DNA of 64,000 nucleotides from Roseiarcus sp963765375 (GTDB taxonomy: Bacteria > Pseudomonadota > Alphaproteobacteria > Rhizobiales > Beijerinckiaceae): assembly GCA_963765375.1 (NCBI GenBank), contig CAVXVZ010000003.1, forward strand, positions 372,001 to 436,000, in the 5' to 3' direction. Below the pieces are notes generated by a model. It made no database searches. It was given only the letters and a program-made list of their open reading frames with translations, and had not been told where the DNA came from. This document shows positions 35,411 through 42,903 of this stretch, piece after piece. The position numbers and the translations under genes are program-made. Position 1 is the first letter of the stretch, and every line of letters starts with the position of its first letter.

Positions 35411-35473
35411 ATGGCGAAGATTGAGGAAATCATGCCTCCTGGAAAGATTGAAGAAATCCTTCCTTCCGATTAG
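35411..35473 (+). CDS. 20-residue tandem-repeat peptide, candidate precursor/substrate
   Basis: ATG at 35411, with GGAG seven bases upstream, opens a frame of 20 codons ending with TAG. After Met-Ala the peptide is two 9-residue units: KIEEIMPPG (3-11) and KIEEILPSD (12-20). The two 27-base units keep the KIEEI block while using GAG in one and GAA in the other, and diverge in the last positions, which suggests selection on the peptide. It has no leader of usual RiPP length, so if it is a substrate the recognition must lie within the repeat, or the true start is elsewhere. It is divergent from the HExxH/NRPS-like pair and upstream of the S74 proteins. Its function is unknown. Confidence 0.5.
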   Translation: MAKIEEIMPPGKIEEILPSD

Positions 35474-35578
35474 TAAAGAGAGGTCATCGTCGGCGCCGCC
35501 CAGACGGTAAGGACCTTGAACCGCCCGGCGTCGATCAGCTCGAGGCGGACTAAGGCTTGGGGTGGGTGCACAAAGGGA

Positions 35579-35613
35579 GGGGGCCCTCTCCCACATCAAG
35601 TGGGCGGGCCCCC
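35579..35613. terminator. Strong GC hairpin downstream of the repeat peptide
   Basis: GGGGGCCC (35579-35586) pairs with GGGCCCCC (35606-35613), and inside it CCCAC (35590-35594) pairs with GTGGG (35600-35604) around an ATCAA loop. It lies 105 bases after the peptide stop and before the S74-type genes. No T-run follows, so it may act as an attenuator, RNA stabiliser or Rho-independent-like stop; which one cannot be told. Confidence 0.4.
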
Positions 35614-35693
35614 GCCAGCGCCTGCCGATGCATCGGTAAGGCGAAATTGCTGGCCTTCTCACTCACCTTCTCACTCAAGAGCGGGGAATCCAA

Positions 35694-35877
35694 TTGACTG
35701 AACTTCGGGATCAGGAGACGGCGACGTCCGCGATGGCGGACCTCGATGATGCGGAACTGCTTGGGTTCGACCGGGTTTGGGCCGGGCGAAGAGGAGCGGA
35801 CGGAGCAGGCGATAGGCGTAGCGTTCAATAAGAGAGGGTTGGAAGGCCCGACGCCCAACTCGCCGCCCGCCAACTGA
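35694..35877 (+). pseudogene. Frameshifted, shortened copy of the acidic N-terminal region of the S74 protein
   Basis: A TTG at 35694, with GGGGA upstream, opens LTELRDQETATSAMADLDD and AELLGFDRV, closely matching MTQLPDQKAATPEAAELDD and AELLGFEHI of the next gene, including the sequence around the start codon. The frame ends after 45 residues at 35831. A +1 shift between about 35771 and 35779 restores similarity in the other frame (GVAFNKRGLEGP against GLALNKRGGEVP), which then stops at 35877 before any S74 domain. It is therefore a decayed duplicate, or a shortened peptide that still makes the conserved N-terminus. Confidence 0.6.
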
Positions 35878-35943
35878 AAAATCCAGTTGCGGCGGCCTTG
35901 CTGGCCTCATCCTTCGAATTCGGATCGGAAAAGGGACCCCAAA

Positions 35944-36390
35944 ATGACTCAACTTCCGGATCAAAAAGCGGCGACGCCCGAAGCAGCGGAGCTGGACGAC
36001 GCCGAACTTCTCGGCTTCGAGCATATCGAGAGTGCGGCCCCCTCGTCGGCTTCGGCCGAAGACGCCGTCGGGCTCGCCCTGAATAAGCGGGGCGGCGAGG
36101 TTCCAATTATTTCCGATCAGCGCTTGAAGACGCATGTGAACCGTGTCGGCGAGACGGCCCACGGAGTGAATTTGTACAGCTTCCGCTATGTCGGCGAGGA
36201 TCGCGAGTTCCTGGGCGTCATGGCGCAGGAGGTGCTTGTCGACGAGCGCAATCGTGACGCGGTCGAAGCGGGCGCGGACGGATATTTCCGCGTCGACTAC
36301 GCGCGGCTCGGTCTTGCAAGCCTCGTGACCGATGAAATGCGAGTCGCCGGCGAGCGCGCTGCACGTCGGGCGTCAAGCTTGGCGCACTGA
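35944..36390 (+). CDS. Small protein with acidic leader-like N-terminus and isolated S74 self-cleaving domain
   Basis: A 148-residue protein, ATG 35944, with GGGA seven bases upstream. Residues 1-55 are acidic and Ala-rich (LDDAELLGFEHIES) and duplicated in the decayed gene before it. From residue 57 it matches the peptidase S74 intramolecular chaperone that ends phage tail spikes and endosialidases: SDQRLK (57-62) holds the Ser at which such proteins self-cleave and the Lys of the dyad, then LYSFRYVGEDREFLGVMAQE and GYFRVDYARLGLASL. The trimeric fibre normally in front is absent. Self-cleavage would release the N-terminal 56 residues. Current databases would call it a tail fibre domain protein; its role beside the HExxH/NRPS-like genes is unknown. 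Confidence 0.7.
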   Translation: MTQLPDQKAATPEAAELDDAELLGFEHIESAAPSSASAEDAVGLALNKRGGEVPIISDQRLKTHVNRVGETAHGVNLYSFRYVGEDREFLGVMAQEVLVDERNRDAVEAGADGYFRVDYARLGLASLVTDEMRVAGERAARRASSLAH

Positions 36391-36454
36391 TCCGGGCCTC
36401 AGGATGTGAGGGGGCGGGGAAGGGCGCGCGTCTCCGATTCAGCTCGGAGCCGGG

Positions 36455-37240
36455 ATGCCGAAATTCTCCGCCAACCTCGGCTTTCTGTTCGCTGAGCTGC
36501 CTTTCCTGGACCGCTTCGCCGCGGCGGCGCGGGCCGGGTTCAAGGGCGTCGAATACGCCTCGCCTTACGAGCATGCGGCGCGCGAGATCGCAGGTCGGCT
36601 CGCCGACCATGGTCTAACGCAGGCGCTCTTCAACCTGCCGGCGGGCGACTGGGAGGCCGGCGAGCGGGGAATCGCCATCCTGCCTGGCCGCGAGGCGGAG
36701 TTCCGCGACGGCGTCTCGCGCGCCCTCGACTATGCGGAAGAGCTCGGCTGCGCCAGCTTCAACTGCCTCGCCGGCATCGCGCCGCCGGGCGCCGATCGAC
36801 GAGCGCTCGAAGAGACCTTCGCCGCCAATCTCGCCTTCGCCGCCGAGGCGACGCGCGGACGCCGCGTCAAGCTCCTGATCGAGCCGATCAACACGGGCGA
36901 CATGCCGGGTTTCTTCCTGAACCGCAGCGACGAGGCCCTGCGGCTCATCAAGCGCGTCGGGTCCGACAATCTTTATCTGCAAGCCGACATCTACCACATG
37001 CAGGTGATGGAGGGCGATCTCGCCCGCCGGCTCGAAGCGGCGATGCCCGAAATCGCGCACATCCAGATCGCCGACAATCCGGGCCGGCATGAGCCGGGCT
37101 CGGGCGAGATCAACTATGCGTTCCTGCTGCCGCTGATCGACCGGCTCGGCTACGAGGGCTGGGTCGGCTGCGAATACCGACCCCTGACAACCACCGAAGC
37201 CGGCCTCGCCTGGATGGCGCGATCGTCGGTTCGCCGGTAA
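36455..37240 (+). CDS. hyi: Hydroxypyruvate isomerase
   Basis: A 261-residue TIM-barrel isomerase (AP-endonuclease-2 fold) that interconverts hydroxypyruvate and tartronate semialdehyde. The start MPKFSANLGFLFAELPFLDR and KGVEYASPYEH are diagnostic; the metal-binding Glu and neighbours lie in LLIEPINTGDMPGFFLN, and later ligands in YLQADIYHMQVMEGDL and IQIADNPGRHEPGSGEINY. Length matches the family. Together with the glycerate 2-kinase at 20.8-22.1 kb it would fit a glyoxylate/glycerate route, but the two genes are 14 kb apart. The gene stands alone. Confidence 0.9.
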   Translation: MPKFSANLGFLFAELPFLDRFAAAARAGFKGVEYASPYEHAAREIAGRLADHGLTQALFNLPAGDWEAGERGIAILPGREAEFRDGVSRALDYAEELGCASFNCLAGIAPPGADRRALEETFAANLAFAAEATRGRRVKLLIEPINTGDMPGFFLNRSDEALRLIKRVGSDNLYLQADIYHMQVMEGDLARRLEAAMPEIAHIQIADNPGRHEPGSGEINYAFLLPLIDRLGYEGWVGCEYRPLTTTEAGLAWMARSSVRR

Positions 37241-37291
37241 CACTCACCCTGCTGGCTGCTCCATTCGCTGCGGACCGATCAAAGGTGGCCG

Positions 37292-37705
37292 ATGAACTCC
37301 CAGGGCGCCGGCGCGAATGAAAATCATGGACCCGCGCCGACGCCAGAAATTTTCCTGGCCGTCATCTGCTGTTGCCTCTCGCTGTTGGTTTTCTATCGCT
37401 CTCACCTTTTCGCGGGCCCCTTGCATTTCACGGGGGACTTCGCAGACTCGCTCATTCAGGCGGCGCGCCTCGAACATTGGTTCGGGGTCTTCCGCGGCAC
37501 ATATCACTGGCGCGACCCGACCTTCTTCTATCCGGAGAAGAACGTCCTCGGGTACAACGACGCTTATTTTCTCTATGGCGTCCTCTACTCCGAGGACGAA
37601 TTGGTCTATCACTTCGGGTCCGTTCGTGGCGGCGCGGCGTGGATGGCTGGGTCAAGCCTGGCCATGACGCGGACTGGAGCGGGTGGACGAAGTATAATAA
37701 CATGA
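37292..37705 (+). pseudogene. Truncated integral membrane protein gene (N-terminal remnant)
   Basis: ATG at 37292 opens a membrane helix (EIFLAVICCCLSLLVFYRSH), then DFADSLIQAARLEHWFGVF and TYHWRDPTFFYPEKNVLGYN, the luminal first loop of large, many-helix membrane proteins of unknown function in Rhizobiales. After about residue 105 the family sequence stops and the frame reads through a dispersed repeat, ending at 37705 with no further helices. A full-length member would be several hundred residues. It is most likely a gene remnant broken by a deletion joined to the repeat. Confidence 0.6.
37641..37671. repeat. Short dispersed palindromic repeat typical of Rhizobiales
   Basis: On the minus strand the segment reads CGTCATGGCCAGGCTTGACC followed by CAGCCATCCAC, close to the well-known rhizobial interspersed element whose core pairs GTCATGGCCGGG with CCCGGCCATC. 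Its conceptual translations contain the familiar WVKPGHD and MAGSSLAMT strings. It caps the truncated membrane-protein gene. Confidence 0.65.
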
Positions 37706-37885
37706 CGCATATGTTTGTCTGTCTGCTGGCGGGACTTGGCGTAGGGCTCCCGGCGCCGAGGGCGATGGCGCGAACCCCGGCCGGCGCCAAGCGCGGGCCG
37801 CCGTGGATCGCGCCCGTCGATCAGCAAGGCGCGGCTGAGCGCCGTTTGTTGTCACGGTCATACTTTCGCGCCATTTTGAACCGCG

Positions 37886-40800
37886 ATGGTCGCCCAGCCG
37901 TTGCCGCGGCAGCTCGTCGAGCGGAGTGGAAATTCTTTCCCCGTGCGCTATGTCTTGACCATCATCGCGGTCGCCCTCGTCGCCGTGATGTCGGCAGCGC
38001 TGGTCGCGCCCATGCTCATCGACTGGTCCGCGCACCGCGCCCAGATCGAGGCGCGGCTGCGCGCGATCAGCGGCGCGAACGTCTCGCTGACCGGACCGGT
38101 CGAGCTCCGGCTCCTGCCGACGCCCTATCTTGCTCTCGGCGCCGGCTCGTTGTCCGCGCCGGGCCCCGACGGTCCCAAGCTGTCGTTCGACTCCGCGCGG
38201 CTCGAGCTCGCGCTCCTCGAGCTTGCGAGCGGCCGGGTCCGGTTCTCGGACATCAGCGTCGATAAGCCAGTCCTGACGATCGGGCGCGGGGCCGACGGGG
38301 CGCTGCGGTTGCCGACGTTGCCGATCGGGCGGCTCCAGTCGACCGGGGTCGACCGTCTGATCGCGCGGAATGGCCGGGTGCGGGTCGCCGGCGTCGCCAG
38401 CGCGCCCGCTTCCGAGATCGAAGGCGTCGACATCGACGCCGCGGTTCCATCTCTCGACGGGCCTGCCCGCCTCGCCGGCCAGTTCTCCGGTCCCGAGGGC
38501 GCGCCGGTCGTCTTCAGGCTCGCATCGCAAAAGCCGGAGCCGGAAGGGACGCCGCTCCGCGTCGAGGTCGACGCCGGGCCGAGCTGGCCGGCCGGCGAGT
38601 TCGAAGGCGCGCTCGAAGGCGACGCGGCTCGCGGGCTCACGGAGCTTCGGTTGGCGGGCGCGGCCACATTGACCGGAACCGCGCCTGGCGAGAATGAGCC
38701 GACGCCATGGCGCGTCGCCGGACCGATGACCGTCGATCTCGAGCGGGCGGCCATTCGCGGGGCGGAGTTCCGGCTCGGGCCGGAGGAACGGGCGATCCGG
38801 GCGACTGGCGACGCCACGCTCGCTTTCGGCTCGCCCCCCCGGCTCAGCATCGATCTCAAAGCCAAACAGGCGAACGTCAACTCGCTCATGCGCCGCAAGG
38901 GCGAAGACGGCGTCGCGCCGGCGCGCGCGGCGGCGCTCCTGTCGCGGATCGCCTCGGCGGCGCTTCAAGGCCGGCAAAGCCGGATCGCGATCGACGCCAA
39001 AGCCTCGGCGGAGCCGATAATTCTCGGCGCGCAGACGTTGTCCGACGCGACCGTGGCGCTGAGAACCGAGCCAGGGGCGCCGCTGCATCTCGTCTTCAGC
39101 TTCGGCCTCCCGGGGCAAAGCCGAATGGGCGGCGAAGGCGATCTCGACATCGGCGCAGCGGAGTTCCGTGGCGACGTTGACTTCGCCAGCCCGAACTTTG
39201 GCTTGCTTCGCGATTGGGCGAGCCTCGGCGCGCCGGAGGCCGCGGCCAGGGTCGCGGCAATCGCCGAAGCGCTCGCATATCGCAGCGGTTCGCTGTCGGG
39301 CGAGGTCGAAGCGTCGGCGACCGGGGTATCGCTGCGCAATCTCAAGCTTGGGTTGGATCGAACGACACTGACCGGCTCCCTTGCCTTCACAAGTCCGGCC
39401 GGCGGCGAACCCGCCCGCCTCGCCCTCGATCTCGCCACCGATTCGCTCGACGTCGACACGCTGCCGAGCCTCGCCGTCGCAAACATGATCGGCGATATGG
39501 ACTTTTCGATTTCGCTCACTGCGGGCTCCCTGCATATCGCCCGCGTCGGCGAAGCGCAGATCGATAGCGGCTCGGTCGCGCTGAAGGCGGTCAAAACCGG
39601 GCCGAACGTTGCTCTTGAGCGCTTGAGCGTGGCGGGTCTGGGCGGCGCCTCGCTCGACATGCGGGGAGCGACGGATCGCGACTCGCTCACGGCGACGGGC
39701 CATCTGCGAGCCGACCGGCTGCGCGATTTCGCAGTTCTGGTCTCGCGTCTCGCGCCGGGCGAATGGAGCCGGCTTCTGGTCGATCGGGCGGACGAGCTCT
39801 CGCCGGCGGCGCTGACCTTCGAGGCTCGCGGCGGCGCCGGCGGCGGCGGCGAGACGCCCGCCATTGATTCCCTGCGCGCCAGCGGATCGGCGGGCGAAAC
39901 CCAGTTCACGATCGCGCTCGATCCGCGGCCGAAGGACGGCGGCCGCGCTCTAACCGCCAACCTCGATTCCCCAAACTCGGGCGCGATGCTGCGGCAACTC
40001 GGGATGCGTGGGGCGCCGGCGGGAGGGGGGCGCGGGAACATCGCCCTTAGCGCGCGCGGCGGATGGGCGCAGGGCTACGACGTCGATGCGACATCCTCGC
40101 TCGCCGGCTCGGAGCTGGCGTGGCGCGGCCGCTTCGCGCCTCAAGCGGAAGGCGACGACGCGAAGCTGTTCGGCGCGGCCAAGGTTAAGACGCCGAACCT
40201 CGCCCCCGTCGCGGCCGCGCTCGGTCTTGCGTCCGTCGGCGGCGGCGGGTTCGGCCCGGCCGACATTGGATTCGATGCGACCTTGCGCGGCGACCGGTGG
40301 AGGTTCTCGAAGCTCGCCGCGACGATTGGCGGGGTCAAGGCCAGTGGCGAGCTGACCTATGAGCCGGGCGCGACGCTCTCGGCCGCCGCCCAGGCGAGCG
40401 CCGCGATCTCCGGCGCCGAGGAGGCGCTTGGCGCCGGGGCGGGGGTCGCGGGGTCGCCATTGTCTCCGGCCGCGGAAATCCAAGGCGAGCTCGCTGTCGA
40501 TCGCTTGCCGATGAGCGACATTCTGGCCCTCGCGCTCGGGCCGCCCCAGCCGGTCAAAGCGGGAACGCGCTGGTCAGAGGCGAAATTCGCCCCAGCGCCC
40601 CTACGCCCGCCGTCCACCGCCGTTAGGCTCAAGGTGGGAACGCTCGACCTCACCGACGCTCTCTCGGCGCAAGGGTTCGCGGCCATGCTGCGCCTGGACA
40701 AGGGCAGGCTCGATCTCGACGACCTTGGGATGCAGATCGCGGGAGGCGCCGCCTCCGGCCATGCAACGCTCCGACGCGACGGCGACGCCGCGACGCTGAC

Positions 40801-41923
40801 CGGGTCGGCGACCGTCAACTCGGTCGCGGTCGAACGGCCTGGATTATCGGGGCGCCTCGGGGGAGCGCTTGATTTCGCCTCGACCGGGCGCAGTCCCGCG
40901 GCGCTGATCGACGGGCTCGCCGGCGCCGGGACGGTGAACTTCACCGGGGCGGCGCTGGCGCGAAGCGATCCTGCCGCTCTCGATCGGGTCGTCGCCAAGG
41001 CCCAGACACCCGATGCGCCGCTGGACGAAACCAATATCGCTTTCGGCTTGGGCGCTGAGCTCAACCGGGCGCCGCTGCCGGTTCCGGACGGGTCCGCGCC
41101 GATCGCGCTCAACGCGGGCGTCATGAAGGTCGGGCCGATCAGGATTCCCGGGCGGAGCGGCGACGGCACGCTGAGCGCCGACCTCGATTTGCGCAAATTC
41201 GCCGCCGGGACGCGCCTCACGCTCGCCTCGTCGGCCAGCAACTTGAAGTTCTGGTCGGGGCCGCCGCCGAGCGCGACGGTCGTGGTCGACAACGTCCTGG
41301 AGGCGCCGAAGCGACAGCTCGACGTCAGCTCCCTTTCCGCCGCGCTCGCGGCGCAGGCGATCGCGCGCGAGACCGACCGCATCGCCACGATGGAAGCCGA
41401 CATTCGCGAGCGCGCTTTCTTCAACCGTCGTCTGAAGGGCGAGCGGTTCATGGATCGCCGGCGGCAGGAAATCGAGGATTTCGAAGTCGAGCAATCGCGG
41501 CTCAAGGGGCTCGCCGAGCACTTGCGCGCGATGGAGGAGGCGGAGAAGGCGGCCGAACTCGAAGCGGCGGCGAAAAGAGCCGCGGAAGCCGCGGCCGAGA
41601 AGGCAGCGGCGGAAAAAGCGGCCGCCGACAAAGCAGCGGCGGACAGAGCAGCGGCGGACAAAGCCGCCGCGGACAAAGCAGCGGCGGACAGAGCAGGCGC
41701 GGACAAAGCAGCGGCAAACAAAGCCGCCGCCGACAGCGCGGAAGCGGTCAAGGCCGAAACGCCCGACGGCGAGGCGGCGACAGCCGCCAAGGCTCCGTTC
41801 GCGCCCGCGCCGGCGCCGAAGAGCGACGAACTGGGCGCCGCTGCGCCTGCGCCGCCGATGCCCCCGGCGAGGCCGAAGGCGCGCTCGGCGCCGGCCGATC
41901 CGGCCCCGGGCGGGCTCTACTGA
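37886..41923 (+). CDS. Large AsmA family protein
   Basis: A 1345-residue AsmA-type protein. One N-terminal membrane helix (about 21-43, VLTIIAVALVAVMSAALVAP) is followed by the AsmA signature (MLIDWSAHRAQIEARLRAIS, LTGPVELRLLPTPYLALGAG, LELALLELASGRVRFSDISV). The rest is a long repetitive beta-rich region ending with an AsmA C-terminal block (GLAGAGTVNFTGAALARSD, VMKVGPIRIPGRSGDGTL). The family forms periplasmic bridges linked to lipid transport and outer-membrane assembly. The last 150 residues are a charged coil and an Ala/Lys/Asp repeat (AADKAAADRAAADKAAADK) and a Pro/Ala tail. The ATG at 37886 is used; a GTG at 37940-37945 closer to the helix is an alternative. Confidence 0.85.
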   Translation: MVAQPLPRQLVERSGNSFPVRYVLTIIAVALVAVMSAALVAPMLIDWSAHRAQIEARLRAISGANVSLTGPVELRLLPTPYLALGAGSLSAPGPDGPKLSFDSARLELALLELASGRVRFSDISVDKPVLTIGRGADGALRLPTLPIGRLQSTGVDRLIARNGRVRVAGVASAPASEIEGVDIDAAVPSLDGPARLAGQFSGPEGAPVVFRLASQKPEPEGTPLRVEVDAGPSWPAGEFEGALEGDAARGLTELRLAGAATLTGTAPGENEPTPWRVAGPMTVDLERAAIRGAEFRLGPEERAIRATGDATLAFGSPPRLSIDLKAKQANVNSLMRRKGEDGVAPARAAALLSRIASAALQGRQSRIAIDAKASAEPIILGAQTLSDATVALRTEPGAPLHLVFSFGLPGQSRMGGEGDLDIGAAEFRGDVDFASPNFGLLRDWASLGAPEAAARVAAIAEALAYRSGSLSGEVEASATGVSLRNLKLGLDRTTLTGSLAFTSPAGGEPARLALDLATDSLDVDTLPSLAVANMIGDMDFSISLTAGSLHIARVGEAQIDSGSVALKAVKTGPNVALERLSVAGLGGASLDMRGATDRDSLTATGHLRADRLRDFAVLVSRLAPGEWSRLLVDRADELSPAALTFEARGGAGGGGETPAIDSLRASGSAGETQFTIALDPRPKDGGRALTANLDSPNSGAMLRQLGMRGAPAGGGRGNIALSARGGWAQGYDVDATSSLAGSELAWRGRFAPQAEGDDAKLFGAAKVKTPNLAPVAAALGLASVGGGGFGPADIGFDATLRGDRWRFSKLAATIGGVKASGELTYEPGATLSAAAQASAAISGAEEALGAGAGVAGSPLSPAAEIQGELAVDRLPMSDILALALGPPQPVKAGTRWSEAKFAPAPLRPPSTAVRLKVGTLDLTDALSAQGFAAMLRLDKGRLDLDDLGMQIAGGAASGHATLRRDGDAATLTGSATVNSVAVERPGLSGRLGGALDFASTGRSPAALIDGLAGAGTVNFTGAALARSDPAALDRVVAKAQTPDAPLDETNIAFGLGAELNRAPLPVPDGSAPIALNAGVMKVGPIRIPGRSGDGTLSADLDLRKFAAGTRLTLASSASNLKFWSGPPPSATVVVDNVLEAPKRQLDVSSLSAALAAQAIARETDRIATMEADIRERAFFNRRLKGERFMDRRRQEIEDFEVEQSRLKGLAEHLRAMEEAEKAAELEAAAKRAAEAAAEKAAAEKAAADKAAADRAAADKAAADKAAADRAGADKAAANKAAADSAEAVKAETPDGEAATAAKAPFAPAPAPKSDELGAAAPAPPMPPARPKARSAPADPAPGGLY

Positions 41924-42159
41924 TCGGCGCGACCTTCGCCCATAGCCTCGAGCACAAACACCCGAATCGCCGATGACAGATTGGCGTCGCCGCGCGAGGC
42001 GTCGACAGTCGCCGCCAGCCCATTGAGCGACTGTCCGCGCTCGAGCGCGATCCGGCGCAGCCTGCGCCAGAAAGCGTCCTCGATCGAGATGCTGGTGCGA
42101 TGGCCGGCGATGACCAGCGAGCGTTTGACGACGCGCGCGCTCGCGGCGTCAGTCGGCAT
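41917..42159 (-). CDS. Ribbon-helix-helix domain protein
   Basis: An 80-residue DNA-binding protein. KRSLVIAGHRTSISIEDAFW forms the beta strand and first helix, and RRLRRIALERGQSLNGLAATVD the second helix region, as in RHH_4 proteins of Rhizobiales. The ATG at 42159 overlaps the end of the DUF4169 gene by 11 bases; the longer frame to 42273 is rejected because it lies inside that gene. Targets are unknown. The sspB, DUF4169, RHH order is one I recognise from Rhizobiales genomes, which supports a real operon. Its 3' end overlaps the asmA 3' end by seven bases in convergent orientation. Confidence 0.8.
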   Translation of the reverse strand: MPTDAASARVVKRSLVIAGHRTSISIEDAFWRRLRRIALERGQSLNGLAATVDASRGDANLSSAIRVFVLEAMGEGRADQ

Positions 42160-42337
42160 CAGGGGGCGTAAGCCTGCGGGCGTCGAGGCTAGCCTCAGCA
42201 AGCGCGCGCTCGCTTTCGACGAGACGCTTTTCCGCCTTCGATCGGCCGAAGACGGCGCGGTTCTCAGCCGCAACCGCTTGCTGGCGCCCGCGCGCCTTCC
42301 GCTTTCGCATGCGCCTTAGATTGACGATCTCGCTCAA
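42149..42337 (-). CDS. DUF4169 family protein
   Basis: A 62-residue highly charged protein. The N-terminus MSEIVNLRRMRKRKARGRQQ and the segment NRAVFGRSKAEKRLVESERA are the DUF4169 pattern, which predicts a single long alpha helix. The function is unknown. It lies 11 bases after sspB and overlaps the RHH gene by 11 bases, so the three are probably one transcript. Confidence 0.82.
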   Translation of the reverse strand: MSEIVNLRRMRKRKARGRQQAVAAENRAVFGRSKAEKRLVESERALAEASLDARRLTPPDAD

Positions 42338-42348
42338 GCTGGCCTCGG

Positions 42349-42903
42349 CTACTTCTTTCGGAAGGCGTCGATCGACACGACCTTGGCCTCGCCGGCCGGC
42401 TCGGCGGGCTTCTCCGGCCGCTGGCCGGACTTCGCCGCGGCGGCTCCGGACGGCGGTTTAACCGGCGCGGTCTTTGCCGCCGCGGGCGCCGGCGCTGATT
42501 CCCTTATTCCCGCCGCGGCCGGAGCGCGGGCCGCCGCCGGCTCGGGCGCCCGCGGCTCGAGCTTAAAGCCGAACGGCACCGACGGATCGGTGAAGCCGGT
42601 GATCGAATTGAAGGGCACGACCAGCCGTTCGGGCTTGCGGGAGAAGTTGAGGTTCACTTCGAACGCATCCTGGGTGACCACGAGGTCCCAGAACTCATGC
42701 TGGAGGATGATCGACATCTCGTCGGGAAAGCGGGTCTTGACCGCAGCGGGAACGACGACGCCCGGCGCCTGGGTCTTGAACGCGATGTTGAAGTGATGGT
42801 CGCCGATGAGCCCCGCGCGCGCCGTGTCCGCAAGCACCTTGCGCACGACGGAGCGCAGCGCGTCTTGCACCAAAAGGTCGTAGCGAATGAGGTCGGTCGC
42901 CAT
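42349..42903 (-). CDS. sspB: SspB-type ClpXP adaptor
   Basis: A 184-residue alphaproteobacterial SspB. The folded domain (about 1-120) begins MATDLIRYDLLVQDALRSVV and contains HHFNIAFKTQAPGVVVP, FPDEMSIILQHEFWDLVV and FSRKPERLVVPFNSITGFTD; a flexible Ala/Pro-rich linker follows, and the C-terminal VVSIDAFRKK is the module that docks on ClpX. It delivers ssrA-tagged proteins to the ClpXP protease. The ATG at 42903 matches the family; the frame to 42957 adds no family sequence. The tail arrangement makes the assignment secure. Confidence 0.92.
   Translation of the reverse strand: MATDLIRYDLLVQDALRSVVRKVLADTARAGLIGDHHFNIAFKTQAPGVVVPAAVKTRFPDEMSIILQHEFWDLVVTQDAFEVNLNFSRKPERLVVPFNSITGFTDPSVPFGFKLEPRAPEPAAARAPAAAGIRESAPAPAAAKTAPVKPPSGAAAAKSGQRPEKPAEPAGEAKVVSIDAFRKK

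Noticed and set aside
35516..35701. 61-codon TTG-initiated frame between the repeat peptide and the S74 genes
   Set aside because: It reads through the strong hairpin, has low-complexity sequence and no ribosome site.
37652..39703. 683-codon minus-strand frame
   Set aside because: Antisense to asmA, Arg/Ala-rich with no recognisable domain or ribosome site.
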